A program made the translations under genes and the position numbers. Shown piece by piece: positions 44,471 to 52,596 of a DNA stretch of 64,000 nucleotides (its first letter is position 1; every line of letters starts with the position of its first letter). The stretch spans positions 3,918 to 67,917 of the forward strand of contig JBDTMZ010000048.1 of assembly GCA_039934035.1 (NCBI GenBank), written 5' to 3'. This DNA comes from Solibacter sp039934035. Lineage in GTDB: Bacteria; Acidobacteriota; Terriglobia; Bryobacterales; Bryobacteraceae. Under the pieces are notes generated by a model. The model was given only the letters and a program-made list of their open reading frames with translations, was not told the DNA's origin and did no database searches.

Positions 44471-47400
44471 TCAATCGCCCGCCTGCATCACGGGAGTCAG
44501 TGTCTTGCGCCGCTTGCGTGCTTTCCACGCGTTCCACCTGCCCAGTATGGCCGCCATATAGGTATAAACAACGGGGGTCAGATACAAAGTCATCAGCTGC
44601 GAAAATGCCAGGCCGCCGACCACGGCGAGACCTAGCGGACGGCGCGCCTCGCCGCCGGCCCCGTAGCCGAGTGCGATCGGCAGACCGCCGAGCAGCGCCG
44701 CCATCGTCGTCATCATGATGGGACGGAAGCGAATCAGACAGCCCTGGTAAATCGCATCGTGCGGCGAAAGTCCGTCCTTGCGCTCCGCTTCCAACGCGAA
44801 ATCGATCTGCATGATGGCGTTCTTCTTCACGATGCCGATCAGCATGATCAGGCCCACAAACGAATAAATGCTGAGTTCCACCTTGAAGATCAGCAGCGTC
44901 AGTAGCGCGCCGAAACCGGCCGACGGCAGCCCGGACAAAATGGTCAGCGGGTGGACGTAGCTTTCATACAGCACGCCCAAAACGATATACACCACCGCAA
45001 TCGCGACGATCAGCAGCATTCCCATGTTCTGCATGGAATCCTGAAACACCTTGGCCGTGCCCTGGAAAGTGCCGGTGATGGTGGCCGGCAGCGTGTTCTT
45101 GGCCGCGGCTTCGATATCGTCGGTGGCCTGGCCCAGCGAAGTTCCCGGACGCAGCGCGAAGGAAATCGTCACCGAAGGCAACTGCCCGGAGTGCGGAATG
45201 CTCTGCGGACCGGCCCGCGGTTCGGCCTTGACCACGGCATTGAGCGGCACCATCACGCCGGTGTCGCTCTTCAGGTAGATCATGTCCAGCCCGTCGGTGT
45301 GCTGCTGGAATTTCGGCAGCATTTCGAGCAGCACCCGGTATTGATTGTTGGGCGCGTAAATGGTGGACGTGAACTGCGGCCCGAAGGCGTCGTACAGCGT
45401 GCTCGAAATGTTCTGCCAGTTGAGGTGCAGTGCGGCGGCCCGGTCGCGATCCAGCACCAGGTTGATGCGCGGCGTCTTGATCTGCAGGTCGCTGGTGACA
45501 TCCATCAGGCCCGGCATGCGGGCGAGCGCGCGTTCCAGCTTGGGAGCTTCGGCGTAAAGCTGCTGTGTGTCCGGCCCCACCAGGGTGAAATCGTAGGCGC
45601 TCTTGGACATGCGGCCACCCACGCGGATGGCCTGTGGCACGGAGAGCGACACGCGCAGTCCCGGAATGCCGGAGAGTTTGGGACGCAGGCGGTTGACGAT
45701 CTCGGTCACCGACACATTGCGTTCCTTGCGCGGCTTGGTGTTCACCATCATGCGGCCCGAGGCGCCTCCGGGGCCACCGAAGTTGCCGCCAGTAGAGGAA
45801 TAGAAGCCTTCGATATCCGGATCCAGGGTCACAATCGAGGAGATCAACTGCTGATACTTCACCATCTGGTAGTACGAGGTGCCTTGCGCGGCCTCGACCG
45901 AGACGTTGAAGCTGTCGCTATCGGTGTCGGGAATGAAACCCTTCGGCACCACCATGTACAAGTTCGCCGTCACCAGCAGCACCGCCACGAACATGGCCAG
46001 CATCACCGGACGGTGCCCCAGCACCCACTTCAGGGTCGTGCCGTAGAGATTCCTCGTGAAATTGAAACTGTTTTCCACCGCGCGGTACAGAAAGCCGTGC
46101 TTCTCGGTAGTCGACACCCGCAGGAAGCGGCTGCACAGCATGGGCGTCAGGCTCACCGACACCAGGCCCGAAATCAGAATGGCGGTGCAGATGGTGACCG
46201 CGAATTCGCGGAACAGGCGGCCCAGAATGCCGGCCATGAAGAGAATCGGAATGAAGACGGCGGCCAGCGAAAGCGTCATCGAAACGATAGTGAAACCAAT
46301 TTCACGCGAGCCAGTAAGCGCCGCCTGCATGGGAGTTTCGCCCATTTCAATGTGGCGAACGATATTCTCCAGCATCACGATGGCATCGTCCACCACAAAA
46401 CCAATGGAGAGAATCAACGCCATCATGGAGATGTTGTTCAAGCTGAAATCCAGCAGGTACATCACCGAGAATGTGCCGATGATGGAAAACGGCAGCGCCA
46501 TGGCGGGGATCATGGTGGCGGAGAGGTTGCGCAGGAACAGGAAGATCACCATGATGACCAGCGCCAGGGTGGCGGCCATGGTGAACTGAATGTCGTGGAA
46601 CGCTTCGCGAATGTTCTTCGAACGGTCGCCGCGAATGCCGAGATGAACGCTGGGAGGCAGCGACGCCTGGAACACAGGCAACAGGCGCTTGATATTGTCC
46701 GTGACTTCGATGGTATTGCTGCCCGGCTGCCGCATCACCGAAAGGCTTACGCCCATGGTGCCTTCGTTGCCGTATTCGCCGCCGTAAATCCTGGAAAAAT
46801 TCTTATCGTCCTCCACGCTGTCCATCACGTTGGCAACGTCGCCCAGTCGCACCGGCGCGCCGTTCTTATAGGCGACAATCAGGGGACGGTACGCCGCGGC
46901 GCGCATCAACTGCCCGTTCACCTGAATGTTGTACGAGGTGCTCGGACCGTATAGCGTGCCGGTCGGGATATTCACATTCCAGTTGCGGATCGCCTGATCG
47001 ACTTCGTTGAGGCCGATCTTGCGGCTGGCCAGTTCATTCGGATCCACCTGCACGCGCACCGCATACTTCGCGGCGCCGAACACCTGCACCTGCGCCACCC
47101 CATCCACCATCGAAATGCGCTGCGCCATCATGGACTCGGCATACTCGTCCAGGTCGCTCAAGCGCATGGTGGCCGAGGTCAGGAACAGGCTGATGATCGG
47201 AGAATCGCCCGGGTTGACTTTGCGGAAACTGGGCGGCGACGGCATGCCGGGAGGCAGCAGCGGCATGGCCGCGGCAATCGCTGTCTCCACGTCCACGGTC
47301 GCGCCATCGATATCACGGCTCAGATCGAATTGCAGGGTGATCGAAGTGGAGCCCTGGCCGCTGGTGGAAATCATGGAGTCCAGGCCGGCGATGCCGGTGA

Positions 47401-47611
47401 ACTGGCGCTCCAGGGGAGTGGCCACGGACGATGCCATGGTGTCCGGATTGGCTCCGGGCAGACCGGCATTGACACTCAGCGTCGGGTAATCGACCTGGGG
47501 AAGATCGCTCACCGCAAGGCCGTTATAGGCAATGATTCCGAACAGCGCAACGCCGGCCATGAGCAGGCTGGTGGCGATCGGCCGCCGGATAAATGTTTCG
47601 GAAATATTCAC
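44471..47611 (-). CDS. RND-family efflux pump (MdtB/AcrB-like), first pump
   Basis: 1046 residues from a GTG start; paralogous to the next gene with the same twelve-helix layout. FIRRPIATSLLMAGVALFG at the N-terminus, LILSIGFVVDDAIVMLENIVRH in helix 4, and GGEARRPLGLAVVGGLAFSQ near the C-terminus. It lies 12 nt downstream of the adaptor gene. Together the three genes provide the inner-membrane part of one efflux system; the TolC-like channel is absent from the window. Confidence 0.93.
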   Translation of the reverse strand: MNISETFIRRPIATSLLMAGVALFGIIAYNGLAVSDLPQVDYPTLSVNAGLPGANPDTMASSVATPLERQFTGIAGLDSMISTSGQGSTSITLQFDLSRDIDGATVDVETAIAAAMPLLPPGMPSPPSFRKVNPGDSPIISLFLTSATMRLSDLDEYAESMMAQRISMVDGVAQVQVFGAAKYAVRVQVDPNELASRKIGLNEVDQAIRNWNVNIPTGTLYGPSTSYNIQVNGQLMRAAAYRPLIVAYKNGAPVRLGDVANVMDSVEDDKNFSRIYGGEYGNEGTMGVSLSVMRQPGSNTIEVTDNIKRLLPVFQASLPPSVHLGIRGDRSKNIREAFHDIQFTMAATLALVIMVIFLFLRNLSATMIPAMALPFSIIGTFSVMYLLDFSLNNISMMALILSIGFVVDDAIVMLENIVRHIEMGETPMQAALTGSREIGFTIVSMTLSLAAVFIPILFMAGILGRLFREFAVTICTAILISGLVSVSLTPMLCSRFLRVSTTEKHGFLYRAVENSFNFTRNLYGTTLKWVLGHRPVMLAMFVAVLLVTANLYMVVPKGFIPDTDSDSFNVSVEAAQGTSYYQMVKYQQLISSIVTLDPDIEGFYSSTGGNFGGPGGASGRMMVNTKPRKERNVSVTEIVNRLRPKLSGIPGLRVSLSVPQAIRVGGRMSKSAYDFTLVGPDTQQLYAEAPKLERALARMPGLMDVTSDLQIKTPRINLVLDRDRAAALHLNWQNISSTLYDAFGPQFTSTIYAPNNQYRVLLEMLPKFQQHTDGLDMIYLKSDTGVMVPLNAVVKAEPRAGPQSIPHSGQLPSVTISFALRPGTSLGQATDDIEAAAKNTLPATITGTFQGTAKVFQDSMQNMGMLLIVAIAVVYIVLGVLYESYVHPLTILSGLPSAGFGALLTLLIFKVELSIYSFVGLIMLIGIVKKNAIMQIDFALEAERKDGLSPHDAIYQGCLIRFRPIMMTTMAALLGGLPIALGYGAGGEARRPLGLAVVGGLAFSQLMTLYLTPVVYTYMAAILGRWNAWKARKRRKTLTPVMQAGD

Positions 47612-47623
47612 GCCGAGCCCCCT

Positions 47624-48952
47624 CTAGCCCCGCTTGCCGCGCCCTCCGCGCCCTTCGCCCCGTCCACCGCCGCCTCCGCCCCCGCGGCCATCGCGCACCA
47701 CCACCTTGCTTCCGGGGGCGAGGCGCAACTGTCCCTCGGTTACCACGGTTTCGCCGAGGGCGAGACCCTGGTTCACCACCATGTCTTGTTCCACACGCGT
47801 GCCCGTCACCACGGCACGCGATTCCACCGTTTTGTCTTCCTTCACCACGTAGACAAACGGCCCGGTCTGACCGGTCTGAATGGCTTCGTTCGGTACTACT
47901 ACCGCGTTTTGCTCGGTGGTCAGCCGTAAGGTGACACGCACGAACTGACCCGGCCACAACTTGTGATCGTTGTTCGGGAAGGTGCCCTTGAGTTTGATCG
48001 TGCCCGTCGTCACATCCACGGCGTTGTCCACAAACGTCAGGTTGCCGCGCTCGTCGTCACCGGTGTCGGCGTCCTGCGGCCTGGCGCGCACCGAAAGCGT
48101 TCCAGCCGCCATATATTTCTTGATGGCCGACAACTGCGATTCGGGTACGGAGAAGGTCACGTAGATGGGCTCCACCTCGTTGATGGTCATCATGTCCATG
48201 TTATTGGCCGTGACCACGTTGCCCTGCTTCACCGTCAGATTTCCCGTGCGGCCGTTAATCGGCGAGTAAATTGTGGTGAACCCGAGTTGGACCTTGGAAT
48301 TCTCGGAGGTGGCGGTGCTGGCGCCAACCGCGGCCGTGGCGCTGGCAATCGCTGCCCGATCGGCGTTCACTGCCTGCGCGGCGGCATCCGCCTGGGCGCG
48401 CAACTGCTCCGACTGATCTCTCGAAATCACGCCCGACTGGAATAGTTCGGCGTAACGCTTCGCCTGTGCTTCCAGGTACCTGGCGTTGGCCTCGTCGCGC
48501 GCCATATTGGCCTGCGCCTGCGCCAGCGCCGCCTTATCGCGGGAAATGTTGGCGACTGCCTGGTTGTAGGCCGCCTCCAGAGGACGCGAATCGATGTCGA
48601 AGAGCTTCTCGCCCTTCTTTACGAAATCGCCTTCCTTGAAGTACACCTGAAGCAACTGGCCGCCTACCTGAGCCTTCACCGTAATGGTGGAGTAGGCTTC
48701 CACGTTGCCGATCACTTGAACTTCCACCGGCACATCGCGATTGAAGGCCTTGGCGACCGTTACGGGAACATCGCCACCGCGACCTCCACGGCCTCCCCCC
48801 TTTCCGCCGCCACCGGGCGTCTCGGATTTAGCGGCCCCAGTACCACCACAGCCGCAAAGGGCGAGGGCCAGAGCCAGCGTAAAGCTGAGGGCCCCAAGCT
48901 TCTGACACATTTTTCGATGGCGCGTGGAGACACGAGCCCAGAGAGTAGGCAT
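47624..48952 (-). CDS. RND efflux periplasmic adaptor, lipoprotein (MdtA/AcrA-like)
   Basis: 442 residues from ATG 48952; ATG 48910 is an alternative giving a shorter signal. The signal ends in a lipobox (LALC), so the mature protein is lipid-anchored at Cys. A Gly/Arg-rich linker follows (several GG-x-GG blocks), then the adaptor fold: lipoyl half (KAQVGGQLLQVYFKEGDFVKKGEKLFDID), an alpha-helical hairpin rich in Ala/Gln, second lipoyl half (IYSPINGRTGNLTVKQG), beta-barrel and membrane-proximal domains. The last 20 residues are almost only Gly and Arg. Confidence 0.92.
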   Translation of the reverse strand: MPTLWARVSTRHRKMCQKLGALSFTLALALALCGCGGTGAAKSETPGGGGKGGGRGGRGGDVPVTVAKAFNRDVPVEVQVIGNVEAYSTITVKAQVGGQLLQVYFKEGDFVKKGEKLFDIDSRPLEAAYNQAVANISRDKAALAQAQANMARDEANARYLEAQAKRYAELFQSGVISRDQSEQLRAQADAAAQAVNADRAAIASATAAVGASTATSENSKVQLGFTTIYSPINGRTGNLTVKQGNVVTANNMDMMTINEVEPIYVTFSVPESQLSAIKKYMAAGTLSVRARPQDADTGDDERGNLTFVDNAVDVTTGTIKLKGTFPNNDHKLWPGQFVRVTLRLTTEQNAVVVPNEAIQTGQTGPFVYVVKEDKTVESRAVVTGTRVEQDMVVNQGLALGETVVTEGQLRLAPGSKVVVRDGRGGGGGGGRGEGRGGRGKRG

Positions 48953-49044
48953 AGCGGAATCTACCTGTTAGGCGATAAACCTCATAGTAATGTTACCGGA
49001 CTGGGCCGACAATGGCCCAAATTAGATTCAAATATTGGAACTTC

Positions 49045-49275
49045 TTACAGCTTCGGTTTCGGGGGCGGGAGTTCGCGGGCAGTCACGGGATCCTGGAAGC
49101 CGGTGCGTGCGTGAGAACCGTCACAAAAGGGCTTATTGGCCGATTGTCCGCAGCGGCAAAGCGAAATTACGGTCCTTCCGGCCAGGCCGAAAGTGGCGCC
49201 CGTGGGGTCGCAGATCTCGAATTCCCCTTCGATCCGGATCGGCCCATTGTTCAAAACAGTGATCTTGGTTGCCAT
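49045..49275 (-). CDS. CDGSH iron-sulfur domain protein
   Basis: 76 residues. The 2Fe-2S ligands of the CDGSH family are present: Cys40, Cys42 and Cys51, with His55 in CRCGQSANKPFCDGSH. It is a single-domain bacterial mitoNEET-like protein, likely soluble, that holds a redox-active or transferable cluster. It stands alone between the RND operon and the ADOP permease. Function in bacteria is poorly known. Confidence 0.92.
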   Translation of the reverse strand: MATKITVLNNGPIRIEGEFEICDPTGATFGLAGRTVISLCRCGQSANKPFCDGSHARTGFQDPVTARELPPPKPKL

Positions 49276-49469
49276 CCCAAGGATGGTACCACGCCCCCCA
49301 CTCCGGACGTCTAACCTACAGATAATAAGCCCGCTAGTGCTGCAGCCGCCCTGATTTCATGCTGCTGAGAAAGCGCCCCCCATCCGGTCACGGGTCCGAT
49401 GCAATCGGAGCCGCGCGCGTTAGCAAGCGTCCTCCCGCAAAAACGGAATAGCGCACTCGGTCGATAAAC
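49276..49469. other. intergenic, nothing recognised
   Basis: A 194-bp gap upstream of the CDGSH gene and downstream of the ADOP permease. It must hold the CDGSH promoter; I see no repeat, hairpin or gene. Confidence 0.4.
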
Positions 49470-52025
49470 CTAGTCGTGGCGAAGCGCGGACAGCGGGTCA
49501 ATCCGCAGCGCCCGCCGCGCCGGCAGAACAGCGGCGACCGCCGTCGTCACCAGGAACAGGCCAATGGCCAAAAGATAGGCCGTCGCATCCAGGTGGCTGA
49601 CCCCAAAAAGGCGGCCTCGCAGAACCTGGGAAAGCGCGGCCGCGCCCCCGATTCCCGCCGCCAGTCCAACGCACACCGGCACGGCGAACTGACGCAGCAC
49701 GATCGCCAGCACCTGCGCGGGCCGCGCCCCCAGCGCCATCCGGATGCCGATTTCGCGGGTTCGCTGCGAAACCCCATACGCCACCACGCCGACCAGCCCG
49801 AGGCAGGCCAGCAATTGCGCGATCCCACCCAGCACTCCCACCGCAAGGGTCGTGTATTCAGCACCTTCCAGACGACGGCGGAAATTGCGGCCGAGTAGTT
49901 GCACTTCCACGGAGAGATTCGGATCGAGCGCCCGTGCCGCAGTAGCAACCGACCCGGCGACCGTGCCGGGAGGCGCCGAGGTGCGAATCAGGGCGAACAG
50001 GTTCGGCCGGTCGGCCTCCTGAATCGGGAAGTAGGCCTGCACGGAATCACGGTCGCCGAACTTGACCGCATTGATGCTGCCAGAGATCCCGACCACGGTG
50101 TACCCTTTGTCGAGCGGCAGAGTCTTGCCGAGCGCGTCGGAAGCAGGCCAGCCTTGGCGGGCCAACGATTCGCTGATCACCACGGCCTGCGTGTCGCCGC
50201 GCCTGAGGTTGCGGCCGCGCAACAGCGGAATGCGCATGGTTTCGAAGTAGTTTTCGTCGATGCCGTTCATCCCCACATCGATCCGGCGGCCGTCCATTTC
50301 CCAAACTGCGCTGATCGTGACGTTGCCCAGCGGTGGACTGCTGGACAGCGCGGCGGATTCCACCCCGGGAAGGGCCCGCAGTTGAGGCAGCAGCGAGTCC
50401 AGATAGGCCGCGGCGCGGGCCGGCGTATAGCTGCCCTGGGCGAGTCCCGGACGCAGCGAAATCACCTGCCGGTATTCGAAGCCTGGATCTTCTTTGGACG
50501 CATGGTTCAATGCCCGGCCGAGCAGTCCGGCCACGATCAGCAGGATACAACTGGCCGCCACCTGCGCGGCGATCAGCACCTGGCGCGCCGAACCCGGCCG
50601 GCGCCCGGGACGTCCGGTCTTGAGCGAGGGAGCCAGGCCGAAAAGCACGGCGGAACCGACGCCGGCGGCCAGTGCAAACCCGGCCACCCGCCAGTCCGGC
50701 GAAGGGTCCAGCCAGGCGGGAGATTCCGTGGCGGCGAGCAGCCAGCGCAGCACCGCGGTGCCCAGCGCCAACCCGCCCGCGGCGCCCATCAGGGCCAGCA
50801 GCAGGCTTTCGGTGAACAACTGGCGGACCAGCCGGGCTGTGCCCGCTCCCACTGCCGCTCGGATGGAGATTTCACGCTGCCGCGCCACACCCCGGGCCAG
50901 CAGCAGGCTGCCGAGATTGGCGCAGGCTGCGGCCAGAATCAACAAGGTCAGCGTGCCGGCGAGGGCGAAGATCGGGTAGACCGGGTCGCGTTGTTCCGCC
51001 CCCGTGCCGCGGCGTCCGCCGGAGATCAGGCTGGTAGCGAACCCGCCCGGCTCACTGACCAGCCGCTCGTCTTCCCAGATTGCGGCCGGATATTGCTTGC
51101 GCAGTTCAGCTGCCAGCGCGCGTAGTTCCGCCTCGGCAGCTTTGGGATTCTGACCCGGCGCCAGCCGTCCCCAGAGTTGCACTCCAGGACTCTCGTTCGA
51201 AACGTCGGTCAGCAGTTTGCTGTTGCGGACGAAATAGGGGTGCGACACCAGGGGAGCCCAGATCGCCGTGTCGCTGATTCCGCTACCGAGACCGCCGAAG
51301 CGGGCGGCGGCAATGCCGAGGATGGTGGCTGGCTTGCCGTTGAGGTGCAGCGTGCGCCCCACCACCGAGGAATCGCCCGCGAAGCGGCGCTGCCAGTAGG
51401 CGTGGCTCAGAACGACCACGGCCTCGGCCGCGGGGTCCTGTTCGAAGGCCGGGTCGAAGACGCGGCCGTAGGCGGGCGCGCCGCCCAGTTCGCGGAAATA
51501 GTTCGCGGTGACGAAGTTGACGTTGAGCGGCTTGTCTTCGCCTTCCACCGTGACCGGCGTGGTGTTCACGCTGACGAAGGCGGAGAGGGTGCGCGCATGG
51601 CGGCGCAGGAAATCGGCCTCCGGGTAAGGTACGGCAAAGGCGTATGCCTCGATGCCCCGGCGGTGAAAGCGCAACAGGGTGGCAGGATCGCGAACATTGA
51701 GCGGGCGCAGCACCAGCAGGTCGAAGAAGCTGAAAACCGCGACATTCGCGCCGATTCCGATGGCGAGCATCAGCACCGCGGCCAACGTGAATCCGGGCGA
51801 GCGGCGTAGCATTCTCAAGGCGTAGCGCACGTCCTGCCCGAGGCGCTCGAGCCACGTCCAGCCCCAGGCATCGCGTGATGCCTCGCGTAGGTGCAGGGCG
51901 TTGCCGACAGGTACGCCGCCCGAGCGCGCGGCCATCTCGCGATGGAAGTCCAGTTCATCGGCCAGTTCCCGGTCGTGGCGCCGGCGATGGAAAAGGTAGG
52001 TCAAGCGGCGGAGAAATTCGCTCAT
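49470..52025 (-). CDS. ADOP-type duplicated MacB/FtsX permease
   Basis: 851 residues from ATG 52025. A short N-terminal cytoplasmic domain (RRRHDRELADELDFHREMA) typical of the acidobacterial duplicated orphan permeases precedes the first helix (SPGFTLAAVLMLAIGIGANVAVFSF). Then come a MacB_PCD periplasmic domain and an FtsX block, then a second PCD and FtsX block ending RRALRIDPLSALRHD. In effect it is two permeases in one chain, with no ATPase nearby, as expected for orphan permeases. A PadR repressor 7 nt upstream completes the usual pair. Transport substrate unknown. Confidence 0.88.
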   Translation of the reverse strand: MSEFLRRLTYLFHRRRHDRELADELDFHREMAARSGGVPVGNALHLREASRDAWGWTWLERLGQDVRYALRMLRRSPGFTLAAVLMLAIGIGANVAVFSFFDLLVLRPLNVRDPATLLRFHRRGIEAYAFAVPYPEADFLRRHARTLSAFVSVNTTPVTVEGEDKPLNVNFVTANYFRELGGAPAYGRVFDPAFEQDPAAEAVVVLSHAYWQRRFAGDSSVVGRTLHLNGKPATILGIAAARFGGLGSGISDTAIWAPLVSHPYFVRNSKLLTDVSNESPGVQLWGRLAPGQNPKAAEAELRALAAELRKQYPAAIWEDERLVSEPGGFATSLISGGRRGTGAEQRDPVYPIFALAGTLTLLILAAACANLGSLLLARGVARQREISIRAAVGAGTARLVRQLFTESLLLALMGAAGGLALGTAVLRWLLAATESPAWLDPSPDWRVAGFALAAGVGSAVLFGLAPSLKTGRPGRRPGSARQVLIAAQVAASCILLIVAGLLGRALNHASKEDPGFEYRQVISLRPGLAQGSYTPARAAAYLDSLLPQLRALPGVESAALSSSPPLGNVTISAVWEMDGRRIDVGMNGIDENYFETMRIPLLRGRNLRRGDTQAVVISESLARQGWPASDALGKTLPLDKGYTVVGISGSINAVKFGDRDSVQAYFPIQEADRPNLFALIRTSAPPGTVAGSVATAARALDPNLSVEVQLLGRNFRRRLEGAEYTTLAVGVLGGIAQLLACLGLVGVVAYGVSQRTREIGIRMALGARPAQVLAIVLRQFAVPVCVGLAAGIGGAAALSQVLRGRLFGVSHLDATAYLLAIGLFLVTTAVAAVLPARRALRIDPLSALRHD

Positions 52026-52032
52026 GGCAGCC

Positions 52033-52359
52033 TCAGGCGGTGCGCAACACGGCCTGTATGGCGTCGTGCACGCGGGTGTAGGACGAAAGTTCCGCCTCGA
52101 GTTGCTCGCGCCCGGCATCGGTGAGGCGATAGAAACGGACTTTGCGATTGGTTTCCGAGATGCCCCAATCCGAAGTGGCCCAGCCCTTGAGCAGAATCTT
52201 CTGCAGCGCGGGATAGAGCGCCCCTTCTTCCACCTGAAGGACCTCCGACGAAAGCGCGTGGATGCGTTGCGCGATGGCGTAACCGTGGAGCGAACCCGTT
52301 TGCAGCACGCGGAGGATCAGCAGCGTCAAAGCTCCCGAAGGCATCTCTTGTTTAGGCAT
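52033..52359 (-). CDS. PadR-family transcriptional regulator
   Basis: 108 residues. Winged-helix PadR fold: GALTLLILRVLQTGSLHGYAIAQRI, VEEGALYPALQKILLKGW, and RKVRFYRLTDAGREQLEAE, followed by a short dimerising helix. It lies 7 nt upstream of the ADOP permease and very likely represses both genes. A near-consensus promoter with an overlapping palindrome lies just before its ATG. Confidence 0.93.
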   Translation of the reverse strand: MPKQEMPSGALTLLILRVLQTGSLHGYAIAQRIHALSSEVLQVEEGALYPALQKILLKGWATSDWGISETNRKVRFYRLTDAGREQLEAELSSYTRVHDAIQAVLRTA

Positions 52360-52364
52360 AAATT

Positions 52365-52403
52365 CTATAGGGGTATAGTAGCTATGCCTGGACGGGATGT
52401 CAA
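52365..52403 (-). promoter_or_regulatory. padR-ADOP promoter and operator
   Basis: On the minus strand: -35 TTGACA (52403-52398), exactly 17 bp, -10 TACTAT (52380-52375). The perfect palindrome CTATA-N4-TATAG (52365-52369 and 52374-52378) overlaps the -10 and predicted start, the usual place for PadR autorepression. The leader would be only about 9 nt, with the ATG at 52359. Confidence 0.72.
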
Positions 52404-52410
52404 GAGGGAA

Positions 52411-52575
52411 GCTCTCAGCTCTCAGCTGTCAGCTTTCAGCTCGCCTCCGGCGCGGGCCGGATTGAATAATTGGTGACCCTTGGAAGCGGACTGCCGACTG
52501 GAGATGCTCCTGCGATCACAGCCAACGGTCAGCTCACGGCTGAAAGCTGAAAGCTGATAGCTGATAGCTGACAGC
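52411..52575 (+). repeat. dispersed heptamer-flanked intergenic element, copy B
   Basis: The left flank is heptamers of the form AGCTNTC (four in a row). The core contains CAGCTCGCCTCCGGCGC, GGATTGAATAATTGGTGACC and CACGGCTGAAAGCTGAAAG, matching copy A at 23034-23191 in reverse orientation. The right flank is GAAAGCT, GATAGCT, GACAGCT heptamers, which are the complement of the left flank, so the ends are inverted repeats built from heptamers. It separates padR from the kinase gene. Confidence 0.78.
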
Positions 52576-52596
52576 TCCCGCCGTAGGCGGGGCAGC

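Noticed and set aside
41377..46954. 585- and 667-residue plus-strand open frames
   Set aside because: Mirrors of the two RND pump genes in GC-rich DNA.
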